Program-made: the position numbers and the translations under genes
Shown here: one piece after another, positions 31,636-38,478 of the stretch
How the letters are laid out: every line of letters starts with the position of its first letter
Numbering within the stretch: position 1 is the first letter of the stretch
IMG/VR virus record: IMGVR_UViG_3300046506_000488
Location: 1-42,988 of that record
Origin: a virus
DNA length: 42,988 nucleotides
Strand: one strand, 5' to 3'
Notes under the pieces: model-generated
Databases searched by the model: none
Seen by the model: the letters and a program-made list of their open reading frames with translations, nothing else
What the model was told of the DNA's origin: nothing

Positions 31636-32384
31636 ATCTTCGACCACGCTTCGGGATCGAAGCCCTTCGTTTCCGCGAAAGCCACGAGCGAGGCCGCGTC
31701 AAGAGCGCCCTTGCCTGCGACCATCCAGTATCCCTTCCCGTTGTTCGGGAGGTGCTGGCGCTTTTGGAGCGGAAGGACGTCGACCGCATAAACCTGGCGG
31801 GTGCGCTGCAGGAATCGGGCGGCGTGGGTCGCAACGGTAACGTCCGCCGCCAAATATTCGGCGGATTTCCCGCGACGGTGCTTCGGGGTATAGGCGATCG
31901 GTGCAATGCCGGCCTCTTTCAGCCAGCGGTTGATCGTGACGTGCCCAGCGCCGTAATGCTGGGCGAGGCCTGCGACGCCCATGAATTCGGCGGCGCGCGG
32001 GAAGCTGTCGGGCATCGCGCGAAGCGTGCTGATAGCCCTCGACTTAACCCCGGCCTCTTTCAGCCAGCGACGGACCACGGTGTCGCTGCGGCGGTAATGA
32101 CCGGCCAGCTCGACTAGGGTCATCATCGGCGCCACGACCGCGAAATCCGATGGGATTACCGCCGCGCGCTGAATCGACGTGCCGCCGACCGTGGGTATGC
32201 CCGCCTGCACCAGCCAGCGGTGAATGCTCTCGGAACCCGCTTGGTAGTGGACACGCAGATGCTGCTGGCTGGACCGCGAGGCGACCTCGGCGAAGTCGGC
32301 AGGCATCGGCCGGCTCGAAGCACAGCAATTCTCATTCGCGGAAACGGGCTCGACACCCGCCTCCGCGCTCTGAAGCGCAGTCAT
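31632..32384 (-). CDS. protein with three tandem HTH-like units
   Basis: 250 residues, good ribosome binding site (GGGGAGA). Three related units at about 27-63, 77-113 and 124-160 share the pattern P-x-D/S-F-x-x-x-A-x(8)-HY-x(6)-I/V-x-RWL-x-x-AGI/V, each ending in a helix like RWLKEAGV. This looks like a triplicated DNA-binding helix-turn-helix. The C-terminal 90 residues are basic and different. It may bind repeated DNA sites as a single chain, for example to regulate early genes. I know no named family. Confidence 0.7.
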   Translation of the reverse strand: MTALQSAEAGVEPVSANENCCASSRPMPADFAEVASRSSQQHLRVHYQAGSESIHRWLVQAGIPTVGGTSIQRAAVIPSDFAVVAPMMTLVELAGHYRRSDTVVRRWLKEAGVKSRAISTLRAMPDSFPRAAEFMGVAGLAQHYGAGHVTINRWLKEAGIAPIAYTPKHRRGKSAEYLAADVTVATHAARFLQRTRQVYAVDVLPLQKRQHLPNNGKGYWMVAGKGALDAASLVAFAETKGFDPEAWSKI

Positions 32385-32425
32385 CGTTTCAATCTCCCCG
32401 CCGGGTTGCTCCGGCTAGTTGGTCC

Positions 32426-32908
32426 TCAGCGAGCGCCGCCAGCGTGCGCGCTCGAAAGCGGCAGGATGGTGGCAATGATCAGGTCGGCCGCCTCGGTGCA
32501 GGCGGGCAGTTCGGTATGGTCGAAGCGCCCATCGGCGGCCGCAGCGGCGATCGTCGCCAGCGGCTGCATCATGTCGGCGACCAGCTGCATCGGGCGAAGC
32601 TCGTCTTCCCCGTCCAGGGGCGCCGCAGCGTAACCGATCACGCCGACGAGCGAATTGACCGCACGCTCGCCGATGGCGGCCGCAAGCGATAGCGCCACCT
32701 CCAACCGGATCGGCCGATGCTTCGCTTCGTCACGTGAGAGCAGGGCGTCGATCGTGTGGATGTTGACGCCGCTGTCGTTGGCCAGCCCCTGGCGCGTCGT
32801 GACCCGCTCGATATTCACCGCCGAATCCACCAGCCGCCGCATCACGTCGCGAATGCGCGCGTCCGAAACAATCGGTTCTTCTCGGACAGAATTGCTGCGC
32901 TGCGTCAT
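32426..32908 (-). CDS. phage regulator with HTH (CII-like position)
   Basis: 160 residues, start overlapping the upstream stop. TRQGLANDSGVNIHTIDALLSRD near 38-60 reads as an HTH with a long helical follow-on (IRLEVALSLAAAIGERAVNSLVGVIGY). It occupies the place of CII-type regulators, a few genes after cro in the early operon. It might activate lysogeny promoters, but no target was identified. It could equally be a general phage regulatory protein. Confidence 0.65.
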   Translation of the reverse strand: MTQRSNSVREEPIVSDARIRDVMRRLVDSAVNIERVTTRQGLANDSGVNIHTIDALLSRDEAKHRPIRLEVALSLAAAIGERAVNSLVGVIGYAAAPLDGEDELRPMQLVADMMQPLATIAAAAADGRFDHTELPACTEAADLIIATILPLSSAHAGGAR

Positions 32909-33129
32909 GCAGATGCGTCCTCATGATGAAGATCGGAAATTTCGCGGCGAGCGCGAATGCGGGCGACACCAGCGCGAGCGCTGTCGGGCCCGACTGGCAT
33001 GCCGCGAAGGCCGTGTACCGAGCTGACACGAGACCGGGATGCGCGGCGCGCGTCTTCCCGATCCCACTCAGCGCAGGTGCGACCGTCGAGGATCGGGAAC
33101 GGGCCCCTGTAAGCGGTGGCGCGGCTCAT
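32905..33129 (-). CDS. small Arg-rich early protein
   Basis: 74 residues, overlapping both neighbours by ATGA. TCAEWDREDARRASRSRVSSVHG and an Arg/Ala-rich end (ARAGVARIRARREISDLHHED) give it a basic, helical character. Function unknown. The chain of overlaps from cro onward supports translation. Confidence 0.55.
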   Translation of the reverse strand: MSRATAYRGPFPILDGRTCAEWDREDARRASRSRVSSVHGLRGMPVGPDSARAGVARIRARREISDLHHEDASA

Positions 33130-33335
33130 GCGCGCACCCGTGGGAATGACGTGCGCCCGACCGGCGGGGAGGGGGATCGTGCCTCCGGTCGGGCGCTATC
33201 GTGCGACGGGGGGGAGTCGCACGAATTGGTAAGGGGTTGGGGCTGGATCGGGCGCGCTGCGGCTGCCGCGATCTCTTGGAGCGTGGTCCACGCGATGGGC
33301 GCGGTGCGCGGGGTCAAATCGTGAATTTCCGTCAT
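33126..33335 (-). CDS. small early protein after cro
   Basis: 69 residues, ATGA overlaps on both sides. An N-terminal helix (APIAWTTLQEIAAAAARP) precedes a Pro/Ser-rich disordered tail (SPSPPVGRTSFPRV). It is the second gene of the leftward early operon. No family recognised. Confidence 0.55.
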   Translation of the reverse strand: MTEIHDLTPRTAPIAWTTLQEIAAAAARPIQPQPLTNSCDSPPSHDSARPEARSPSPPVGRTSFPRVRA

Positions 33336-33544
33336 GCGGCCACCGCGCGGGGACGGCGAACCGGAAAGTCGGCCGTGCTCAAGGTGACGTTCTTACGAAT
33401 GGCCAAGTCGAGCAGCTTGTCGCGTCGCCATTCGGGCACGAAGTTCGCGCTCTTCCAGCTTTCGATGGTCGTGAGCGGGAAACCCGTCTCACGGGCGATG
33501 CTGGCGGATCCGCCAAGCGCGTCGATGATGTGACTGGCCTGCAT
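33332..33544 (-). CDS. cro: Cro-like repressor
   Basis: 70 residues with a Cro-type HTH: IIDALGGSASIARETGFPLTTIESWKSANFVPEWR reads helix, turn, recognition helix, then wing (the whole HTH spans about 5-40). It is divergent from cI and is the first gene of the leftward early operon, preceded by a promoter that contains a CI-type operator. If transcription starts 6-7 bases after the -10, the mRNA is nearly leaderless. It should compete with CI for the operators and favour lytic growth. Confidence 0.85.
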   Translation of the reverse strand: MQASHIIDALGGSASIARETGFPLTTIESWKSANFVPEWRRDKLLDLAIRKNVTLSTADFPVRRPRAVAA

Positions 33545-33550
33545 GACTAT

Positions 33551-33579
33551 TCACTACGATAAACGTAGCACATCTGCAA
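33551..33579 (-). promoter_or_regulatory. early leftward promoter for cro
   Basis: On the minus strand TTGCAG (33579-33574) is followed by a 17-base spacer and TAGTGA (33556-33551). The spacer carries the operator CTACGTTTATCG-TAG, starting five bases after the -35. The rightward early promoter at 34711 has the same register. A repressor bound here would block the polymerase. The -10 is weak in E. coli terms. Confidence 0.6.
33554..33568. promoter_or_regulatory. CI/Cro operator O1
   Basis: CTACG-ATAAA-CGTAG is a perfect 5-bp dyad with a 5-base centre. It shares its half sites and spacing with the dyads at 34697 and 34722. It lies inside the cro promoter spacer. Confidence 0.75.
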
Positions 33580-33585
33580 GGGGTA

Positions 33586-33600
33586 ATACGAAAGTCGTTG
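33586..33600. promoter_or_regulatory. degenerate CI/Cro operator O1b
   Basis: ATACG-AAAGT-CGTTG matches the operator pattern TACG-N5-CGT and keeps the 5-base centre. It lies 32 bp from O1, three helical turns, suitable for cooperative binding. It also overlaps a possible -35 of the cI promoter. Confidence 0.5.
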
Positions 33601-33629
33601 CGGACGCTCGAACGAGAGACCTTCATTAT
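33598..33629 (+). promoter_or_regulatory. possible cI maintenance promoter
   Basis: TTGCGG (33598-33603) and CATTAT (33624-33629), or TTCATT two bases earlier, are separated by 18-20 bases. Transcription would start near 33636, the GTG proposed as the cI start, giving a leaderless mRNA as in lambda PRM. The -35 touches operator O1b. This is a weak match and is partly inferred from geometry. Confidence 0.35.
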
Positions 33630-33635
33630 CGGCCA

Positions 33636-34265
33636 GTGCTGGGGTCATCAGAATTACTGGAAGCGCTTCGCGGCCTGAAGGCGGCGGGGAAAACTTCGAA
33701 CGCCGATCTGGCTCGGTTGTTGAAGCTGCCGTCCGCTCGCGTATCGGAGATATTCGACGACAAGCGCCGGATCACGATCGATGAGATGAAGAGTCTCGTC
33801 GAGCACTTTCAGTTGGATGGCCAACCGCGTCTGCCAGCGCCCCCGGCGAACGACGACACGGTCGAGATCATCCAGCTCGATCTATCGCTTTCGATGGGGC
33901 CCGGCACGTTGATCGACGACTATGTCGAAGGCACCGCCGTCCGTTTCGACTTGGCATTCATACGAGCAATCACTCGGTCGGCCTCCGATCGTCTGCGCCT
34001 CGTTAAGGGCATCGGCGATTCGATGTACCCGACGCTCAATGGGGGCGACGTGATAATGATCGACACGACGCAGCGGTCGCTGGTGCGGCAAGATGGCGTC
34101 TATTGGGTGTCGATCTACGGCGCCGCCGGCATCAAACGGCTCCGCACGGTAGGACCTCAACGCATATTGGTGGTCAGCGACAACCCGACGATTGATAATT
34201 ACGAAGTCGACGCCGAGGATGTTCGGATCGAGGGGCGCGCCATATGGTTCGCGCGCGACCTGTGA
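33636..34265 (+). CDS. CI-like repressor with S24 (LexA/CI) C-terminal domain
   Basis: 209 residues from the GTG at 33636. An in-frame ATG at 33543 would extend it by 31 residues, but those are coded by operator DNA and the ATG overlaps the divergent cro start. HTH near 14-44 (GKTSNADLARLLKLPSARVS). S24 domain: GDSMYP with Ser near 129 and GIKRL with Lys near 167, the catalytic pair. No Ala-Gly or Cys-Gly cleavage site is evident in the linker, where SMGPG stands. It should maintain lysogeny by binding CTACG-N5-CGTAG operators. Confidence 0.88.
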   Translation: MLGSSELLEALRGLKAAGKTSNADLARLLKLPSARVSEIFDDKRRITIDEMKSLVEHFQLDGQPRLPAPPANDDTVEIIQLDLSLSMGPGTLIDDYVEGTAVRFDLAFIRAITRSASDRLRLVKGIGDSMYPTLNGGDVIMIDTTQRSLVRQDGVYWVSIYGAAGIKRLRTVGPQRILVVSDNPTIDNYEVDAEDVRIEGRAIWFARDL

Positions 34266-34684
34266 TTGCGTTCGTGACCCTAGCGATCCAAGCGGCAACC
34301 GCGGGAGCGGCCGTGGCGCCGGTCGCCATTTCTTGCACGGGCACTGAGACGAAGACGGGGCATGCTGGGCGGAAGCCCACCATCGCGACCAGGACCCGCG
34401 TTTACATCATCGATGAAGTGGCCAAAGACGTGTCCTACTGGAACCCGGTCTACGGGAAATCGGTCTCCCTTTGCATTGGTCGGGACAAATGTGCGCCGGA
34501 GTTCAACCCTCATGTCATCACGTTGAGCGCCGGAAGTGGTGACGACATGGTCGAGGTGACGATCGACCGCCAAACCGGAACCTACTGGCAGCTCTCCAGT
34601 GACAGCATTCAAACTTACCGCTTCAGCGGAGCGTGCAGCCGGACCGCAATGCCCAGCGCCGATTTGTCGAAGAACAAGTTTTAA
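34244..34684 (+). CDS. secreted protein expressed with cI
   Basis: 146 residues, starting 22 bases inside the end of cI. The signal peptide is clear (PVIAFVTLAIQAATAGAAVA, cleavage near 23-26). The mature part has several Cys (ISCTG, SLCIGRDKC, GACS) and strands such as TRVYIIDEVAKDVSYWNPVYG and VEVTIDRQTGTYWQL, a form common in sphingomonad hypothetical proteins. Being co-transcribed with cI, it would be made in the lysogen and act in the periplasm. It might be a lysogenic-conversion or superinfection factor, but function is unknown. Confidence 0.75.
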   Translation: MVRARPVIAFVTLAIQAATAGAAVAPVAISCTGTETKTGHAGRKPTIATRTRVYIIDEVAKDVSYWNPVYGKSVSLCIGRDKCAPEFNPHVITLSAGSGDDMVEVTIDRQTGTYWQLSSDSIQTYRFSGACSRTAMPSADLSKNKF

Positions 34685-34696
34685 GACTTTATCGCG

Positions 34697-34711
34697 CTAC
34701 GATTATCGTAT
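34697..34711. promoter_or_regulatory. CI/Cro operator O2
   Basis: CTACG-ATTAT-CGTAT, one mismatch from the perfect dyad. It abuts the -35 of the rightward early promoter and lies 25 bp from O3. Confidence 0.65.
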
Positions 34712-34739
34712 TGACTGGATGCTACGAATAACGTAGCAT
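34711..34739 (+). promoter_or_regulatory. rightward early promoter
   Basis: TTGACT (34711-34716), a 17-base spacer and TAGCAT (34734-34739), a good sigma-70-type match. It drives the operon that begins at 34779. Operator O3 starts five bases after the -35, the same register as in the cro promoter. Confidence 0.7.
34722..34736. promoter_or_regulatory. CI/Cro operator O3
   Basis: CTACG-AATAA-CGTAG is a perfect dyad in the spacer of the rightward early promoter; outside it GC flanks extend the symmetry by one pair (GCTACG...CGTAGC). Confidence 0.75.
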
Positions 34740-34778
34740 TACCCCATCGCGCCACTCCCGGCGCCATGGGGATGAACG

Positions 34779-35552
34779 ATGGCCCACGCCATTTCCGAAG
34801 AGGTCGCCGACGTGCTCCACCGCTCGACGGTGGACGGCACGATCTTGCGCCTTCCCGGTGACCAACTGCCTCGCCCGCTGTATGAGGCGACGAACAAAGC
34901 GCTCACGATGCTGGGTGGCAAATGGGATCGCCGGAAGGGCGGCCATGTGTTTCCGTTCGATCCCGCAGAGAAGATTGCGGCTGCCCTGGGCGACGGCAAG
35001 GTAGTCAGCCGCCAGCAGAAATTGCAGCTTTTCGAGACGCCGCCCGCGCTCGCGGAGCGGTTGTGCGAAGCCATCCAGATCGGACCTTGCGATATATGCC
35101 TGGAGCCTAGCGCAGGCCGGGGGCGGATCACGAGCGCGATGCGAGCCCGTCATCCGTTCAGCGTCGAAGCGGTCGAGATCGATCCCGACAATGCTGCCAC
35201 CTTGGAGATTGATGGCGATGTAAGTGTCGGTCGACTGGCTGTCGGCGACTTCATGTCATGGGTGGTCCGGGACGAGGCGTACCGCCCGAACAAGATAGCA
35301 ATGAATCCACCTTTCACGCGCAATCAGGATATTCGGCACGTTCGCCGGGCGTTCGATATTCTGCGTCCCGGAGGCCGGCTTGCGGCTATCGTCTCAGAGC
35401 ACGGGTTCACCGGGCAGGAGCGCGAATGCGTCGAATGGCGTGATTGGCTTGCCGAGCATCGCGCTACCATCGAGGTGGTGCCGGCAGGGGCATTTAAGGA
35501 GAGCGGCACGGGCGTTGCCACCCGCATCATCGTGCTTTGGAAGCGCGCATGA
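34779..35552 (+). CDS. class I DNA methyltransferase-like protein (NPPF motif)
   Basis: 257 residues, GGGGA ribosome binding site. An N-terminal module (LRLPGDQLPRPLYEATNKAL then LGGKWDRRKGGHVF) seen in phage methyltransferases precedes the SAM-binding part: CLEPSAGRGRITSAM near 107-121, VEAVEIDPDNAA near 130-141, and KIAMNPPFTRN near 172-182. NPPF indicates amino-methylation of adenine, or cytosine N4. First gene of the rightward early operon, so made early after infection, probably to protect or mark phage DNA. Confidence 0.85.
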   Translation: MAHAISEEVADVLHRSTVDGTILRLPGDQLPRPLYEATNKALTMLGGKWDRRKGGHVFPFDPAEKIAAALGDGKVVSRQQKLQLFETPPALAERLCEAIQIGPCDICLEPSAGRGRITSAMRARHPFSVEAVEIDPDNAATLEIDGDVSVGRLAVGDFMSWVVRDEAYRPNKIAMNPPFTRNQDIRHVRRAFDILRPGGRLAAIVSEHGFTGQERECVEWRDWLAEHRATIEVVPAGAFKESGTGVATRIIVLWKRA

Positions 35553-35779
35553 GCGCCGCAGCTCGCCAGTGCGCACCGGCCTACGGCCCGTGGGTCGACC
35601 GCCTCGTCGGTCCGTGCCCGGTCCACCCGCTCAAGCGGGTCCAGGTCCAGTTTCGCGGGGAAACGCGCGGAGAGGCTGAGTCCAACCAGCACCCCTTCGG
35701 CATGCCCGCCCACCTATTCACTTGGGCGATCGAGAACCATCGGGGCGACATTGTCGCCTGCCGCGAGGTGCTGCGGTGA
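35549..35779 (+). CDS. small hypothetical early protein
   Basis: 76 residues from ATG 35549 (ATGA overlap). Begins MSAAARQCAPAYGPWVDRL and includes a CPVHPLKRVQVQFRG stretch with Cys and His that could bind a metal. No family recognised. Ends in TGATG coupling to the next gene. Confidence 0.6.
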   Translation: MSAAARQCAPAYGPWVDRLVGPCPVHPLKRVQVQFRGETRGEAESNQHPFGMPAHLFTWAIENHRGDIVACREVLR

Positions 35780-35961
35780 TGCGCGCTCAGCCCAAGGGAT
35801 TCACCGGGTGCGCCTGTGGCACCTGCTCCAGCGCTACCGGGCTCGACCGGACGTTTCGGCGGGCCATTGTCGTCACGCTGTTCGCGCTCGGTGCGATGAC
35901 CCTGGGCGCCTATGCGCCGCCCGAGGTCATCTATGCGGCCGTGGTCGGAGGGCAGGGCTGA
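35779..35961 (+). CDS. 60-residue membrane microprotein
   Basis: ATG 35779 overlaps the upstream stop. The N-terminus carries GCACGTCSS, a Cys pair, and a single hydrophobic helix covers about 28-50 (AIVVTLFALGAMTLGAYAPPEV). A small inner-membrane phage protein of unknown role; early expression suggests host interaction. Confidence 0.55.
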   Translation: MRAQPKGFTGCACGTCSSATGLDRTFRRAIVVTLFALGAMTLGAYAPPEVIYAAVVGGQG

Positions 35962-36353
35962 TGTCGAGCCGGCTCCATATCCTGCAGCACTCCCTCGGCG
36001 TCGATCAGTTCGGCCAGGGGCGCCAGTACCGCAACCACTTCGTCACCGGCCCCGGCAGTGACGATTACGACGACTGCATGGCGTTGGTCGAAGAGGGGCT
36101 TATGCGCCGTCATCCGGCATACCCTCTGACGGGCGGCGACGACGCCTTCACCGTCACCGAGGCCGGCAAGCTCTGGATGGCCGCATATAGCCCCGCGCCG
36201 CCGAAGCTGACGCGGTCGCAGGCGCGGTATCAGCGATTCCTCGATTACGACGGCAGCCTCTCGTTCCGGGAATGGCTGAAATACGATCGCGAGCCGGAGC
36301 GCGTCCGCGTGCCGACGGCGGCCGAGATCGCCGCAACTGATGTGCCGTTCTGA
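35961..36353 (+). CDS. phage protein of unknown function
   Basis: 130 residues from ATG 35961. LHILQHSLGVDQFGQGRQYRNHFVTGPGSDD near the start, given in part, and ALVEEGLMRRH, then FTVTEAGKLWM and a C-terminal FLDYDGSLSFREWL. I recognise this as a recurrent type in phage early operons: a short winged-helix-like region with an HFVTGPGS-type turn. Function unknown. Confidence 0.6.
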   Translation: MSSRLHILQHSLGVDQFGQGRQYRNHFVTGPGSDDYDDCMALVEEGLMRRHPAYPLTGGDDAFTVTEAGKLWMAAYSPAPPKLTRSQARYQRFLDYDGSLSFREWLKYDREPERVRVPTAAEIAATDVPF

Positions 36354-36730
36354 TGCTCGCCCGCTCCAAAGCGCGCCCGCGTCGCCAGAACAGCGGCAAG
36401 GCCGACCTCGACCGTCGGTGCGAGCCCTTCCTCCAGTGGATCCGGGGCCGGAAGTGCCTGCTCGCTGACAAGCGCGGGCACGAGTGCTCCGGCAAGGTTC
36501 GCGCGTGCCATGTCGATTATGCGGGCGGGAAGGGCGTTTCCATCAAGGTCGCCGATCGATTCGCAGTGCCGATGTGCGACGGCGCGCACGCTGAGCAGAC
36601 CGACCAGCTGGGCTGGGGCCCGTTCGAAGCGAAGTGGAAGATCAACGCCCTGGAGGAGTCCAAAGACCTCTGGAGCTATTGGTTCAACGGCACTGTCATG
36701 GGCGCCAAGTGGAAGGCGCGCGACCAATGA
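36353..36730 (+). CDS. HNH-like nuclease (DUF968-like)
   Basis: 125 residues, TGATG start. CLLADKRGHECSGKVRACHVDYAGGKG followed by PMCDGAHAEQTDQLGWGPFE (each seen in full, cut here to motifs) matches the C-x-HVD-GGKG...C-x-x-H pattern of DUF968/HNH-type phage nucleases. Key features are the HV-D, the GGKG turn and the C-x-x-x-H. Such proteins sit in recombination modules and may resolve or nick DNA. The assignment is moderate. Confidence 0.65.
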   Translation: MLARSKARPRRQNSGKADLDRRCEPFLQWIRGRKCLLADKRGHECSGKVRACHVDYAGGKGVSIKVADRFAVPMCDGAHAEQTDQLGWGPFEAKWKINALEESKDLWSYWFNGTVMGAKWKARDQ

Positions 36731-37407
36731 GCCGCGCACCTATGACAGTGGGCGACCTCAACTCGCGCCAGCGGCTGACGCCGACGGGATATGCCGAAGA
36801 GGGATACGAGGCGAAGCTGCGTCAGCGCAGGCCGATGCCTATAGGGCCGGCTGGGCTCCCCGTGCCCGATCCGAAGGCCATCTTCCGCAAAGGCGAAGAC
36901 GGCCTGCTCCTCAAGAACATCGCCCGTAAGGCGTACCTCGCCCATTACAGGCGGGCGCTACCGCATTCGGACGAAGCGGCCGTCGTCGCGGAGATCCACC
37001 GACTGTGCCTGGAGCATTTCCCGCCGGCCGACATGGCGGTGCTGGAGCGCTACGGCCTCGCACGTCCGTGGGAAAAAGTGGCCGTCGAGTTCAAGGTTGC
37101 GGGCGGTTACGAGAAAGCTGCCATGTTCGATCTGCCGGCGGTGACGCTCGCGCGGACCATGCCGACCTTCCACGTTGACCTGGGCGGCACCAGCGCCAGC
37201 GGACTTGCGCTACCGGAATCGCTGACACCCTACTTCACGAAGGCCCTCGCGCTCCGTCGCGATCGGAAGCGCTTCGACACCCTGACCGAGTTCCCCGGCC
37301 AGTTCCGGATCCGCGAAGGCCGGTTTCCCCGATGGTTCGAAATCGAGCGCCAGGTGCCCGAGGTGGCGTCGTGGCTCGCTCAGCAACGGAAAGGTGCGTC
37401 GAAATGA
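36727..37407 (+). CDS. hypothetical early protein
   Basis: 226 residues from ATG 36727 (ATGA overlap). The N-terminus is basic and Pro-rich (RQRRPMPIGPAGLPVPDPKA). The C-terminal half holds FRIREGRFPRWFEIER and ends in WLAQQRKGASK. No recognised domain, signal or membrane helix. Position among recombination and regulatory genes is the only clue. Confidence 0.6.
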   Translation: MSRAPMTVGDLNSRQRLTPTGYAEEGYEAKLRQRRPMPIGPAGLPVPDPKAIFRKGEDGLLLKNIARKAYLAHYRRALPHSDEAAVVAEIHRLCLEHFPPADMAVLERYGLARPWEKVAVEFKVAGGYEKAAMFDLPAVTLARTMPTFHVDLGGTSASGLALPESLTPYFTKALALRRDRKRFDTLTEFPGQFRIREGRFPRWFEIERQVPEVASWLAQQRKGASK

Positions 37408-37607
37408 GCGCTCAGGTCGAGCCCGATCGTCTGCTGAAATTGGCCGAGGTCATCCCGCTCGTCGGGCTGGGGAAAACGATGATCTACCGCCTCGAGCGCG
37501 AGGGCAAATTCCCCACCCGGTACAAGCCCGGTGGGCACGCGTCGCGCTGGAGCGAAGCCGAGATCCGCGCCTGGAAAGAGCGCTTGTCCGAGCAGAGGGC
37601 CGCATGA
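37404..37607 (+). CDS. AlpA-type excisionase-like DNA-binding protein
   Basis: 67 residues from ATG 37404 (ATGA overlap). LLKLAEVIPLVGLGKTMIYR, EREGKFPTRYKPG and RWSEAEIRAWKERL are the AlpA/MerR-like winged-HTH signature. These small proteins bend DNA at att sites or activate integrase genes. A second AlpA-like gene lies next to the integrase at 41478, so this one is more likely a regulator. Confidence 0.8.
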   Translation: MSAQVEPDRLLKLAEVIPLVGLGKTMIYRLEREGKFPTRYKPGGHASRWSEAEIRAWKERLSEQRAA

Positions 37608-37987
37608 TGTCCGATCAATCCGAAAGCCACCCCCCAATGACCGCAGAGACGCAGGGGCAAGGCAAGTCCCCGTTTGCCATTTTCGCGATCGAGCTTCGAA
37701 AGCTAGGTTTCTTCAAGGCGTGGAACAGCACGGCCGGCGGTATGCGCTGCACCTTGTGGACGCGCACGACGCCCGATGCGCCGACGCTGGGATATCGGCA
37801 GTTGCGGGTGCAGATCTGGGCTGATGGTCACCACAGAGTGAGCCACGGGATCAACAACCGTGAGACCACCGAGCCAACTGATTTCGAAACGGTTGCTGGG
37901 CTGCATACCGCTGTCGCGCACGAGATGACCCGGCTCGACAATCTCAACGTCGCCACCGCTCTCGCCAAAGCGGAGACGGGGCGGTGA
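37604..37987 (+). CDS. hypothetical early protein
   Basis: 127 residues (ATG 37604, or 37607). After a Ser/Pro/Glu-rich start comes FAIELRKLGFFKAWNSTAGG, then beta strands (LGYRQLRVQIWADGHHRVSHG) and an acidic helix (DFETVAGLHTAVAHEMTRLD). The alternating strands suggest a compact fold, family not recognised. Its TGA overlaps the GTG of the following Dam gene. Confidence 0.6.
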   Translation: MMSDQSESHPPMTAETQGQGKSPFAIFAIELRKLGFFKAWNSTAGGMRCTLWTRTTPDAPTLGYRQLRVQIWADGHHRVSHGINNRETTEPTDFETVAGLHTAVAHEMTRLDNLNVATALAKAETGR

Positions 37988-38478
37988 GCCACTGGGAAAC
38001 CGCTGGCGCATCCGACGAATGGTACACGCCTGCCTTCGTGTTTGAGGCGCTGGGCGAGCGGTTCGATCTGGATGTAGCATCCCCAGAGTGTGTCAGTCTG
38101 ACACATGTCCCGTGCAGCGAATGGCTGTTCCATGACGCGCTCAACCATCCGTGGTTCGGGTTCGTTTGGATGAACCCGCCGTTCGGTGGCCGTAACTCGC
38201 TGGAGCCGTGGCTGGATCGCTTCTTCGAGCATGGCAATGGCATCGCGCTGACGCCGGATCGCACGTCGGCGCCGTGGTTTCAGGATGCATGGCGCAAAGC
38301 TGATGCCGTCCTGTTCACGCGCAAGATCCGCTTCCTTCGCCCCGATGGCAGCGAAGGGAAATCACCATCGAACGGCACCGCCCTGATGGCTGTCGGTCAC
38401 CGTGCGGAAGTTGCTCTGCGCCGCGCTGCAACCGCTGGCCTCGGCGTTCTCGGGCGCCCCGAAAGGATCGCAGCATGA
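37984..38478 (+). CDS. dam: phage N6-adenine methyltransferase (Dam family)
   Basis: 164 residues from a GTG overlapping the previous stop. ASDEWYTPAFVFEALGERFDLDVAS opens the protein (motifs only: DEWYTP near 11-16), and FVWMNPPFGG near 60-69 is the DPPY-type catalytic motif IV of the phage Dam family. Members are short like this one and usually methylate adenine in GATC-like or similar sites. Third adenine-methyltransferase-like gene of the phage. Confidence 0.88.
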   Translation: MSHWETAGASDEWYTPAFVFEALGERFDLDVASPECVSLTHVPCSEWLFHDALNHPWFGFVWMNPPFGGRNSLEPWLDRFFEHGNGIALTPDRTSAPWFQDAWRKADAVLFTRKIRFLRPDGSEGKSPSNGTALMAVGHRAEVALRRAATAGLGVLGRPERIAA

